A stretch of DNA of 64,000 nt. Origin: JAGFIY01 sp964499285 (GTDB lineage Bacteria; Bacteroidota; Ignavibacteria; Ignavibacteriales; Melioribacteraceae). Shown in pieces: positions 19,001-26,121 of this stretch (the first letter of the stretch is position 1; each line of letters starts with the position of its first letter). The translations under genes and the position numbers were made by a program. The notes beneath the pieces are model-generated. The model saw only the letters and a program-made list of their open reading frames with translations. It ran no database searches and was not told the DNA's origin. The stretch spans positions 1-64,000 of the forward strand of contig CAZCLA010000010.1 of assembly GCA_964499285.1 (NCBI GenBank), written 5' to 3'.

Positions 19001-19367
19001 ATTTATTTTGCTCGGTTAGTAGTTGAATTCCATTTTTAAGTTCGTCCTTAATCATGGGAAAACTTGACCCTACTTTTTGTGCAAGTGACTCATAGTCTTT
19101 TATTAGAAAGAAACCCAATGATTTTAGAAGTGGAAGCAGAATTAGAACAAATAAAGCAGAACATAGAAACGCAATCAGAATAAAGAATAAAACAGTTCTT
19201 ACAACCGAGTGAAAGTTGAAAAAATATTCCAAAGCGGTAAAAAGTAAAAGAACCATGGAAAATCCGGTAATGACAATTACCAGTCCTTCAAAAAACTTTT
19301 TCTGGTTTTCTTTCCTTTCGACTTCGATCAGTCTGGATAGAATATTTTTTAATAAATTTTTTGACAT
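16008..19367 (-). CDS. DUF4175 family membrane coiled-coil protein, Gln/Met-rich
   Basis: 1119 residues. Three hydrophobic segments near the N-terminus (about 25-50, 57-85, 160-180) are followed by an extracytoplasmic-looking beta-rich part (about 200-500), then long coiled coils rich in Glu/Lys/Leu (about 510-745). A low-complexity Gln/Met-rich zone follows (about 750-960; for example QQMQQNQMQQAQQ) and then more helical sequence. This matches the large DUF4175 proteins of Bacteroidota. Their function is unknown; they are commonly found with DUF4159 genes, as here (3-bp spacing). A structural or envelope-scaffold role is only a guess. Confidence 0.82.
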   Translation of the reverse strand: MSKNLLKNILSRLIEVERKENQKKFFEGLVIVITGFSMVLLLFTALEYFFNFHSVVRTVLFFILIAFLCSALFVLILLPLLKSLGFFLIKDYESLAQKVGSSFPMIKDELKNGIQLLTEQNKFGYSTELIEAAFAQIYEKADDVDFTKSVRFNKTVQRTKKYLPFAIIFLLLIFFTNPLSNSLLRIVNYDKEFITPPKFSLNVYPGNKDILKGESVTIYVDVEGEAPMGINLLTKAVDETDFNMIEIMSDSSGKFIKEIKNIRLSLDYYAASGEIESDLYKINVLNPPIITEFNLKITQPSYSNLPEIVQKDNGQIRALKGSKVNLKLTSSKLLNAASLMMKENGENYFAINKNKAEIDFTVNENSEYFIQLEDSLGNKNLNPVTYAITIIEDQFPKLEVISPGEDLVINGNEQLPIDIQISDDFGFTKVMLHHRLSASAFEQISDEYKTVEMNFSKNSVEQNVYHVWDLSQLYLAVEDVVSYYFEVFDNDFVSGPKSTKSIVYNLRVPSLNELYAKTDEAQQESQDELKEILEESEKLKNDLEKLSDKMKKDSPKLSWEEKEEIENAVERFEQLQSKVEDVQSKINEMQKELQKNELLSEETLKKFNELQELLDELQSEEFKESLAKLQEMLEQMNRNQVQDSFEDFKMDEEVFQKSLERTVNLLKRIQIEQKMDEVVKRTEELMNEQQELMNESSESSKNSESEKLAEKQEKISEELENLEEAMKDLQEKMNEFSDMPNDEMQKAMEELQKQQNQEMSEQAMQQMQQNQMQQAQQFQKQISQNMQQMNQMMMNMQNQMQMQNQMEVMAEMMKIMDELLTLSKQQEELQKETRALAPNSEQFRQNAQQQSKIQQNINNIINKMNELGQKTFSITPEMGKELGDARKNMGEAMAGMQNKNAPFASTKQGEAMGNLNQAAQMMQGAMEGMMNPSGQGGMMSLMQQMSQQQMGINQMMQGLTKGGQLSQGQLEQLTKLTQEQRLVQKTLQQLNDEAKSAGQSKRLAANLEKIISEMSEVISGMETEQINDDLIKAQERILSKMLDAQRSINERDYEKTRESRSGQEIVRDSPPEVYFSTEEGQDKIKSELQKAIKEGYKKDYEELIRKYFEALQRQQNQTR

Positions 19368-19370
19368 AAA

Positions 19371-20033
19371 TTAATTTGTTAACGCGTAAACGATAAGATT
19401 TGTTCCAAACTTTAATGCGGCTTCTCTAATTTCCGGCGAATCTTTATGAACATCAGGATCAGCCCAGCCGTCAGCCGGATTGCTTTCATAAGTGTAATAG
19501 ATTGCCAATCTTCCGTCAAGGAAAAGTCCGAATCCTTGCGGCGGCTTGTTATCGTGTTCGTGAATTTTTGGCGGACCATAATTAAAATCAAATACGTTAT
19601 GATAAATTTCATGATTGAATGGAAGTTCAACCAGATCTTTTTCAGGAAACATATTTTTTATTTCTCTTCTTATCGATTTATCAATACCGTAATCATCATC
19701 AACGTAGATAAATCCTCCACGTTTAATATACGTCCGTAGTTTTTGAAGCTGAGATTCAGAAAAGGTGACGTTTCCATGACCGGTTACGAACAAGAACGGA
19801 TATGAAAAAATATCGTTTCCATCAAGATCTACAAAGACATATTCGCTTTTCACTTTTATTGAGGTATGTCTATTTACAAAATCCAACAGATTCACTTCTG
19901 ACGAAGGGTCATTATACCAATCGCCACCGCCATCATATTTTAATCTTGCAATTTGAAATCCGTCATCGTCTTGTGGAAATACAGCTGAGACGAAAAGCAG
20001 TAGAAATAAAATTATGTTAAGAAGTCTATTCAT
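19371..20033 (-). CDS. Exported DUF4159 family protein
   Basis: 220 residues with a signal peptide (MNRLLNIILFLLLFVSAVFP). The mature part shows the DUF4159 pattern: IARLKYDGGGDWYNDPSSEVNLLDFV, PFLFVTGHGNVTFSESQL, RGGFIYVDDDYG and a late GFGLFLDGRLAIYYTYESN. The fold is predicted to be glutamine-amidotransferase-like, but no catalytic Cys is visible. It is separated by 1 bp from pdxB upstream and 3 bp from the DUF4175 gene downstream, so the three form one transcription unit. Confidence 0.87.
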   Translation of the reverse strand: MNRLLNIILFLLLFVSAVFPQDDDGFQIARLKYDGGGDWYNDPSSEVNLLDFVNRHTSIKVKSEYVFVDLDGNDIFSYPFLFVTGHGNVTFSESQLQKLRTYIKRGGFIYVDDDYGIDKSIRREIKNMFPEKDLVELPFNHEIYHNVFDFNYGPPKIHEHDNKPPQGFGLFLDGRLAIYYTYESNPADGWADPDVHKDSPEIREAALKFGTNLIVYALTN

Positions 20034-20034
20034 A

Positions 20035-21159
20035 TTAAATAATATTTAATCTTAAACTGCTTGTCATATTCTCGTGTGGCTCTATATTGTCATTCGCAAT
20101 AATTTTAAAATTAGAGAATTCTCTTCTTGGCAAATAATCCTTTCGTAATTTATCAAAACAATTCTGATCTTTTTGAAAAGCCGTTTTAAATTGAATCGAA
20201 TCATTATCGATATCATAAATTTGTTTAGTGATTTTGTATAACAACTGTTCAGGATCATTTTTGTTTTCAATAATAATGTTGTTTCTACGAACTTCAGGCA
20301 ATTTTGGTTCCCATTTTGATTCTATTCCAACAAAATCAGCAAATGCTTTTTCTACAATCTTTGTTCCATTTGCTTTTCCTTCAAGACTATACCCGGCAAT
20401 ATGTGGTGTTGAGATGTCGCATCGTTCAACAAGCTCCGGTGAGGGATGTGGTTCGCTTTCCCAAACATCGAATCCTGTAAAAATATTCTTTTCCTTTATA
20501 ATTTGTTGGAGCGTTTTGTTGTTGACTACTCCTCCGCGGGAACTGTTTATCAAAACGGCATCTTCCTTTACTTGTTTGAGTTCATCGTAATCGATTAAAT
20601 GATGTGTAGGAAATTCGCCCTCCTTTGAGTACGGAACATGAAGAGTTATGACATCACATTTGAGTACTTCATCAAGAGTTCTGAAATTAATTTTGTGATT
20701 TCCTTTATTCTCAAGAGGCGGATCATTTATAATTAATTTATATCCGAAACTCTCGAAAAAACTTGCGACTTTTGATCCGATATTTCCGTAACCAATAATA
20801 CCAACAGAATTAATTTTTCCTATTAGTTCATGCTTGGTGATAATATCGGCAAATGCAGTAATAACATATTCTGCAACTGCGAATGAATTACATCCCGGTG
20901 CGCTCACATATATGATTGAGCGATCCCTTAAATACTCAACATCGAGGTGATCAATACCAATTGTCGCGGTTCCAACAAATTTTACCGGAGTGCCGCGCAG
21001 AAGATTTTCATCAACTTTTGTGATGGAGCGGACGATTAGAGCATCTGCATTTTTAAGTAGATCGTTTGTTATTTTTCTTCCGTGAACGAGAGTAATGTTT
21101 CCGTAATTCCGGAATGCTGATTCAGCGAATTCAATATTTTCGTCAATTATTATGTTCAT
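20035..21159 (-). CDS. pdxB: Erythronate-4-phosphate dehydrogenase
   Basis: 374 residues, family length. PdxB oxidises 4-phosphoerythronate in the DXP-independent branch of pyridoxal-phosphate synthesis. The N-terminus MNIIIDENIEFAESAF and ADALIVRSITKVDENLL match PdxB; the NAD Rossmann motif is VGIIGYGNIGSKVASFFE, with D-hydroxyacid dehydrogenase signatures LHVPYSKEG and INSSRGGVVN, a catalytic His in TPHIAGYS, and a PdxB-type C-terminal dimerisation domain. It leads the DUF4159-DUF4175 unit, and the divergent gene upstream starts 80 bp away. Confidence 0.92.
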   Translation of the reverse strand: MNIIIDENIEFAESAFRNYGNITLVHGRKITNDLLKNADALIVRSITKVDENLLRGTPVKFVGTATIGIDHLDVEYLRDRSIIYVSAPGCNSFAVAEYVITAFADIITKHELIGKINSVGIIGYGNIGSKVASFFESFGYKLIINDPPLENKGNHKINFRTLDEVLKCDVITLHVPYSKEGEFPTHHLIDYDELKQVKEDAVLINSSRGGVVNNKTLQQIIKEKNIFTGFDVWESEPHPSPELVERCDISTPHIAGYSLEGKANGTKIVEKAFADFVGIESKWEPKLPEVRRNNIIIENKNDPEQLLYKITKQIYDIDNDSIQFKTAFQKDQNCFDKLRKDYLPRREFSNFKIIANDNIEPHENMTSSLRLNII

Positions 21160-21239
21160 AGTTTTCTATTTATTAAAGATAAGTAAAGATAAAGAATTAT
21201 ATTGGATAGATCGTTTCCCCTAAATTGTAAATTGAATAA

Positions 21240-22985
21240 ATGAAAAGTGTAATTGCAAAGTATTCGGCAGCTTTAATCGGATTGATAATATTTGCTATAT
21301 ATTTGCAAACAATTTCTGCGGGATTGAACGGGGGAGATTGCGGAGAACTTGCAGCCGTTCAAACCACTTTGGGAATTGCTCATCCAACCGGTTATCCTCT
21401 CTTTACGATTTTAGGTTATCTTTTTACCAAACTTCCGCTTAACTTAGAACCTATTCAAAAGTTAAATCTACTTGGTGCAATTTATACATCCTTGGGGATG
21501 TCGATTTTTTATTTAGTTGTGTTAAACCTCTTAAAATTTATTAGAGAAAAAAATCAAATAGAAATTAAAGACAAGAAGATTTTCTTTGTTTCCCTCGCGA
21601 CAACATTCATCCTTGCCTTAAGTCCCACTATTTGGTTCCAAAGTACATTTACCGAGGTATATTCACTTCATATTTTGATTATATCATTTCTCTTTTTATT
21701 GATCATCAAAATTTTAGTGAATCAAACCTCGGGTAACAACACAAATCGTTTGTGGATGCTTGTCTCAATTTGTTTAGCTTTGGGTTTCAGCAACCATTTA
21801 ACGACTGTATTTTTGCTTCCGGGATTTTTGTATCTGTACATAATCGACAAAACGTTTAAGCAGAAGATATCTCTCTTCCTAATTTGTTCATTCGTTTTCT
21901 CAGTAATAGTATCTAGTTTTTATTCGTATCTTTTAATAAGATCGAGTATGAACCCGACATTGAACTGGGGTGTTCCGGACACAATCGAAAAACTTATAAA
22001 TCATATTACGGCTTCAGATTATAGTTCATGGTTTTTCCCGGGGATGGATTTGGTTTCATCGCAATTCGGGCAGTTGATTACCTCACTTTTTAACTTTTAT
22101 AACTGGGAATTTAATTTCTCGGTTTTGTTTGTGTTTGCGGGAATTATTGTTCTTCCAAGATTTCATAAAGATTCATTTAGTGTATTTTTATTGATTTTTC
22201 TTTCGAGCACAATTCTGTCAATAAGCTATTTTATTCCGGATATTAATAATTATTTTATTTCTATCTTCTACATTTGCGCATTGTTTTTATCAATGGGCAT
22301 ATTTTATTTTCTAGCTTACAGCAAAAAAAAATGGATTCATTACACAATTTTTACAATCATCATTGGTTCAGTTTTTGTTCAAGTATTATCGAATTTTAAT
22401 AAAATAAACAAATCTGAAGATTATATTTATGATGAATATGCGCGTGCTGTTCTTCTGAGCACAGAACCAAATAGTATTATTCTTGTTGATAGAAACACTC
22501 CGTTTTATTTCCCGTCACTTTATCTTCAAAAAGTAGAAAAACTTAGAAGAGATGTCGCGGTTATTTGTGTTGACTTTCAACAGTTATGGTATTTTGAACA
22601 GATACAAAAAGATTTTCCTGATCTTGTTGATTTGAAGAAGGAAAAGTTTATTGTTGACGTTTCAAAAAGATCGGTGTATATATCTCCTTCATTGGTTGAT
22701 GACTTTAACTTCGGTCCTCATTTCGAGTTGGTACCAGTGACATTACTTTTTAAAGTAAATAAGAAAGATGAATATCTTCGTAATTCTCAATTATTTAATT
22801 TTTCCAAAATTAATAATCCGGAAAATCCCGAGATTAATTTAATAATCGAGAACATTGCCGTTATGTATGAAAACAGAGCAAAGTACGAACTTAGATTTGG
22901 TCGAAAAGATGAAGCGGCAAAGTTATTGAACGATCTTGAAAGACGTTTTCCCAGCTTTGAAGTAAGACTTTCTATTGATCAGTAG
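21240..22985 (+). CDS. DUF2723 polytopic membrane protein (glycosyltransferase-like)
   Basis: 581 residues with about ten hydrophobic segments. The N-terminal signature SAGLNGGDCGELAAVQTTLGIAHPTGYPLF is diagnostic of DUF2723/TMEM260-type proteins, related to GT-C O-mannosyltransferases, in which the Asp-Glu of the first loop is probably catalytic. The C-terminal third is soluble and extracytoplasmic (LRRDVAVICVDFQQLWYFEQI). Such proteins are frequent in Bacteroidota and may glycosylate exported proteins. Acceptor and donor are unknown. Confidence 0.87.
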   Translation: MKSVIAKYSAALIGLIIFAIYLQTISAGLNGGDCGELAAVQTTLGIAHPTGYPLFTILGYLFTKLPLNLEPIQKLNLLGAIYTSLGMSIFYLVVLNLLKFIREKNQIEIKDKKIFFVSLATTFILALSPTIWFQSTFTEVYSLHILIISFLFLLIIKILVNQTSGNNTNRLWMLVSICLALGFSNHLTTVFLLPGFLYLYIIDKTFKQKISLFLICSFVFSVIVSSFYSYLLIRSSMNPTLNWGVPDTIEKLINHITASDYSSWFFPGMDLVSSQFGQLITSLFNFYNWEFNFSVLFVFAGIIVLPRFHKDSFSVFLLIFLSSTILSISYFIPDINNYFISIFYICALFLSMGIFYFLAYSKKKWIHYTIFTIIIGSVFVQVLSNFNKINKSEDYIYDEYARAVLLSTEPNSIILVDRNTPFYFPSLYLQKVEKLRRDVAVICVDFQQLWYFEQIQKDFPDLVDLKKEKFIVDVSKRSVYISPSLVDDFNFGPHFELVPVTLLFKVNKKDEYLRNSQLFNFSKINNPENPEINLIIENIAVMYENRAKYELRFGRKDEAAKLLNDLERRFPSFEVRLSIDQ

Positions 22986-23062
22986 CGTACTGATCGAACA
23001 TTTGTCAAACCTTCCATAATTGATTATTTTTCGACCCAATTTTTATTCTATCAGGATTTATT

Positions 23063-24835
23063 ATGAACTTCAAGTACAGAACGCACAATTGCGGTGAATT
23101 AAGAGAAAACAACATAGGCGAAAATGTTGTTTTAAACGGCTGGGTTGAAAACAGAAGAGATTTAGGCGGCGTAATTTTTATTGATCTGCGTGACAGGTAT
23201 GGAATCACTCAAATCGTTTTTGAACCGGGTTATAACTCCGAAACTCATAAAATTGGCGGTGAATTAAGAAGCGAATTCGTTGTTGCAGTCGAAGGCAAAG
23301 TGCGCAAACGTCCTGAAGGAACAGAAAATCCACAGCTTCCAACCGGAATAATTGATGTAATGATTGATCAGATTGTTGTATTGAATAAAGCCGAAACAAC
23401 ACCATTTCAGATAAAAGATAAAATTGATGTAACTGAAGATCTAAGACTGAAATACCGTTACCTGGATTTGCGTAGAGGAAGAATGCAGAGGAATCTTCTG
23501 CTTAGACATAAAGTTTATCAACTTGTCAGAAATTACTTTGATAAAAATAATTTCTTAGAAATCGAAACCCCAATACTGATGAAAAGCACTCCCGAAGGAG
23601 CAAGAGATTTTCTTGTTCCAAGCAGGATGCACAAAGGAAAATTTTATGCGCTTCCACAATCACCCCAGACATATAAACAAATACTTATGGTCTCAGGGTT
23701 TGATAAATATTTTCAGATTGTAAAATGTTTTAGGGATGAGGATTTGAGAGCAGACAGACAACCCGAGTTCACTCAAATCGACGTTGAAATGTCGTTTGTA
23801 GATACACAGCAAGTTTTTGAGGTTGTCGAAGGTTTGATGAAACTACTCTATAAAGAAATTCTTGGATATGAATTGAAAACTCCGTTAAAACAACTTTCGT
23901 TTGACGAAGCGATGGAAAAATACGGAAGCGATAAACCTGACTTACGTTATGAACTTGAAATGAAAACATTGAATCACATTTTCGAAAATTCCGGATTTAA
24001 ATTGTTTTCTGATGCTGTGAAATCTAATGATATTGTGACCGGACTACTTGCCAAGCAATGTGGTGATTATACTAGAAGTCAATTGGATGTGCTTACCGAT
24101 TTTGTTAAAAAACTCGGAGCCGGCGGTTTAATTTGGATGCGGATTAAAGAAAACAACGATCTTGATGCACCGATTGCAAAATTTTTATCCGATCAAGAAA
24201 AATCGAACATCATAGACGAAATGAATGCAGAGGCTGGTGATCTCATTTTTATTCTTGCAGGACCTAAACTTAAAACACTTTCTATTATGGGTGAATTAAG
24301 AAAAGAGATGGCAAAACGTCTTGAACTTATAAAAACTGATGCTGAACCTTCAATGCTATGGGTAACTGATTTTCCATTATTTGAATGGGATGAGGAGACC
24401 AAGCGATATTATGCAATGCACCACCCATTCACAAGTCCGAGATTCGAAGATATTAATAAATTGGAAACTTCCCCGAGCGAAGTTAGAGCTAAAGCTTACG
24501 ATTTAGTTCTTAACGGAAACGAAATTGCAGGCGGGAGTATCAGAATACACGACAGCAGCCTGCAATCAAAAATGTTCAAATCGTTGGGAATTTCAGAACA
24601 AGAAGCAGCAATAAAATTTGGATTTTTATTAAATGCATTTAAGTTTGGTGCCCCGCCTCATGGCGGCATTGCATTCGGTCTGGATAGAATGGTTATGCTT
24701 TTTGCTGGGGAAAGTTCAATAAGAGATGTGATTGCTTTTCCAAAAACAGCTAGCGGAATGTCATTAATGGATGAATCGCCATCAATTGTTGATGAAGATC
24801 AGCTTCGGGAGCTTCATATTCGTCTAAAAAAATAA
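23063..24835 (+). CDS. aspS: Aspartyl-tRNA synthetase (bacterial type)
   Basis: 590 residues, the length of bacterial class IIb AspRS. Order: OB-fold anticodon-binding domain (VVLNGWVENRRDLGGVIFIDLRDRYG), catalytic core with motif 2 (FRDEDLRADRQPEFTQIDVE), the bacterial GAD insertion (about 280-420), and motif 3 (GIAFGLDRMVMLFAG). The enzyme charges tRNA-Asp; whether it also charges tRNA-Asn (non-discriminating) cannot be told by eye. The ATG lies 77 bp after the upstream gene. Confidence 0.96.
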   Translation: MNFKYRTHNCGELRENNIGENVVLNGWVENRRDLGGVIFIDLRDRYGITQIVFEPGYNSETHKIGGELRSEFVVAVEGKVRKRPEGTENPQLPTGIIDVMIDQIVVLNKAETTPFQIKDKIDVTEDLRLKYRYLDLRRGRMQRNLLLRHKVYQLVRNYFDKNNFLEIETPILMKSTPEGARDFLVPSRMHKGKFYALPQSPQTYKQILMVSGFDKYFQIVKCFRDEDLRADRQPEFTQIDVEMSFVDTQQVFEVVEGLMKLLYKEILGYELKTPLKQLSFDEAMEKYGSDKPDLRYELEMKTLNHIFENSGFKLFSDAVKSNDIVTGLLAKQCGDYTRSQLDVLTDFVKKLGAGGLIWMRIKENNDLDAPIAKFLSDQEKSNIIDEMNAEAGDLIFILAGPKLKTLSIMGELRKEMAKRLELIKTDAEPSMLWVTDFPLFEWDEETKRYYAMHHPFTSPRFEDINKLETSPSEVRAKAYDLVLNGNEIAGGSIRIHDSSLQSKMFKSLGISEQEAAIKFGFLLNAFKFGAPPHGGIAFGLDRMVMLFAGESSIRDVIAFPKTASGMSLMDESPSIVDEDQLRELHIRLKK

Positions 24836-24870
24836 TGTAAAATTTACTGAATTTCTTCGATTTATGTAAT

Positions 24871-24944
24871 AATTACCGGTAAATGTTGCACTTATATTTT
24901 GTTGGTATGGTATCGAAATCTTTTCGGTAAAAATTACCGGTAAA
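24871..24944. promoter_or_regulatory. Twin TTACCGGTAA palindromes upstream of the pilin genes
   Basis: The 13-bp block AATTACCGGTAAA occurs at 24871-24883 and again at 24932-24944, 61 bp apart, each containing the perfect palindrome TTACCGGTAA and each followed within 4-6 bases by TGCA. Both are in the 240-bp non-coding stretch between aspS and the first pilin-like gene. Paired identical palindromes at this spacing suggest operator sites for a dimeric regulator. No known regulon is assigned. Confidence 0.5.
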
Positions 24945-25025
24945 AATAGTGCATCTCTCCTTTCAATTCGCTATTTTTAACTTCATCGCCGCACAAACTA
25001 CTTATATTTTAAAGGACTTTAAGTC

Positions 25026-25041
25026 TGGTTTGATATTTGTT
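25026..25041 (+). promoter_or_regulatory. Weak sigma54-like element upstream of pilin-like gene 1
   Basis: TGGTTTGATATTTGTT has GG and GT spaced like the -24/-12 elements of sigma54 promoters (consensus TGGCAC-N5-TTGCW), but the -12 GC is GT. It ends 34 bp before the ATG. It is listed because a sigma54 activator (40221-41570) and rpoN (59051-60505) are in the window. It could well be chance in AT-rich sequence. Confidence 0.2.
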
Positions 25042-25050
25042 AAGTTGAGG

Positions 25051-25064
25051 GCATAAATTTATGC
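25051..25064. promoter_or_regulatory. 14-bp palindrome just before pilin-like gene 1
   Basis: GCATAAATTTATGC is a perfect inverted repeat ending 11 bp before the ATG at 25076, where a ribosome-binding site would lie. The gene has no Shine-Dalgarno, unlike its neighbour at 25637, so the palindrome may act as an operator or affect translation. The function is inferred only from position. Confidence 0.35.
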
Positions 25065-25075
25065 ATTAGAAAAAA

Positions 25076-25483
25076 ATGGGTCAACAACAATTATTACTAA
25101 TCGTACTTGGAATTATGCTTATCGGTATAGCGATAATTGTTGGAATTAGTCTTTTTAAAACTAATGCAGTGGAAGTGAAAAGAAATAATATTATAAACGA
25201 TTGTATTAATTTAGCGACATTAGCACAGCAGCACTATCGTAAACCGGGTGCGATTGGCGGCGGATCAAAATCCTTCGATGGTTCAACTGGAGGCGCAGCG
25301 GTTACTTGGGAAATTCCTTCGGGATTGACCGTAAACGACAACGGGTGGTATAAAATTTCAAATATATCGAAAGATGAACTCGTGATTATTGGTACAGGTA
25401 ATGAGGTAGTAACAGGCTCGGATTCAGTTCAAGTTTCTGTTACAATAACTCCGCATGATTATACTACGGTTGTTATTCATTAG
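25076..25483 (+). CDS. Pilin-like protein 1 with near-leaderless N-terminal helix (MGQQQ)
   Basis: 135 residues. The chain starts MGQQQ and enters a 22-residue hydrophobic helix at once (LLLIVLGIMLIGIAIIVGIS), followed by an amphipathic helix (KRNNIINDCINLATLAQQHY), RKPGAIGGGSKSF and a small beta-rich C-terminal domain. The shape is that of a type IV pilin, but the basic leader, the FTLIE motif and the Glu at +5 are missing. If a prepilin peptidase cut after Gly2, the leader would be two residues long. The gene lies immediately upstream of pilus assembly genes and has a paralogue 153 bp downstream. The ATG lacks a Shine-Dalgarno. The role as a pilus or pseudopilus subunit is inferred. Confidence 0.7.
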   Translation: MGQQQLLLIVLGIMLIGIAIIVGISLFKTNAVEVKRNNIINDCINLATLAQQHYRKPGAIGGGSKSFDGSTGGAAVTWEIPSGLTVNDNGWYKISNISKDELVIIGTGNEVVTGSDSVQVSVTITPHDYTTVVIH

Positions 25484-25572
25484 TTGTAAGATTTACAACT
25501 GATAATCTTTCGGAAGCAATAATTTGTTCTTATTTAATTTGGCTAAATCAGTTTTCTTACATAAATACAATT

Positions 25573-25588
25573 TGGCACAATTGTTTAT
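25573..25588 (+). promoter_or_regulatory. Partial sigma54-like element upstream of pilin-like gene 2
   Basis: TGGCACAATTGTTTAT carries a perfect -24 half (TGGCAC), but the -12 half is TTTAT instead of TTGCW. It lies about 50 bp before the ATG at 25637. Suggestive only, for the same reasons as the element upstream of pilin gene 1. Confidence 0.2.
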
Positions 25589-25636
25589 TGTAATTAACCA
25601 AAACAAAACAATCACAAATAACTAAAGGAGTATATT

Positions 25637-26023
25637 ATGGGTCAGCAACAACTTCTACTTATCGTTCTTGGCGTTATCATAGTTGGTATCGCAGTAGTTG
25701 TAGGTATTAACGTATTTACAGCAAGCAGTATGGAAGCAAACAGAAACGCTGTTATCAGTGACTTAACTAACTTGGCTTCTATGGCTCAGCAATATTACAG
25801 AAAACCAACCGCATTGGGCGGCGGCGCACAAACATTTACAGGTTGGACAATTCCAGCAGCTTTGGCATCAACGGCAAACGGAAGCTATACAGCAACAGTT
25901 GGTGCTCAATCAGTTTCAATCGTGGGAGTTGGAACAGAAACCGGGGACGATAATTCAAATCCAGTTAACATAACAATGGTGGTCGCCCCAGACTCTATTA
26001 CGAGTACAACAATTAACAACTAA
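25637..26023 (+). CDS. Pilin-like protein 2 (MGQQQ family), probable major subunit
   Basis: 128 residues and a clear paralogue of the preceding gene: MGQQQLLLIVLG followed by a hydrophobic helix to about residue 27, an amphipathic segment (NRNAVISDLTNLASMAQQYY), the shared RKPTALGGGAQTF, then a Thr/Ser/Val-rich domain ending in SITSTTINN. There is no classical prepilin leader and no Glu at +5. A strong ribosome site (AAAGGAG) and a strong terminator straight after it suggest it is the abundant subunit, while the poorly initiated gene 1 could be a minor one. The conserved stretch after the helix would be the pilin alpha1-C region. Function is inferred from shape and neighbours. Confidence 0.72.
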   Translation: MGQQQLLLIVLGVIIVGIAVVVGINVFTASSMEANRNAVISDLTNLASMAQQYYRKPTALGGGAQTFTGWTIPAALASTANGSYTATVGAQSVSIVGVGTETGDDNSNPVNITMVVAPDSITSTTINN

Positions 26024-26048
26024 CATTTGTTTGTATTTTTCTTAAATT

Positions 26049-26083
26049 AAAGCTAATAAACGTATGTTTATTAGCTTTTTTTT
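26049..26083 (+). terminator. Strong terminator between pilin-like gene 2 and pilC
   Basis: A perfect 13-bp stem (AAAGCTAATAAAC / GTTTATTAGCTTT) with loop GTAT, followed by T-rich sequence. It separates the pilin genes from the assembly genes and would allow higher pilin mRNA levels with read-through to the machinery. Confidence 0.9.
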
Positions 26084-26121
26084 ATCTATATTAATTTATC
26101 TAACTCTAGTGTGCCGTTAAT

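Noticed and set aside
24903..24922. TGGTATGG as a sigma54 -24 element
   Set aside because: No GC or GT dinucleotide at the required spacing downstream.
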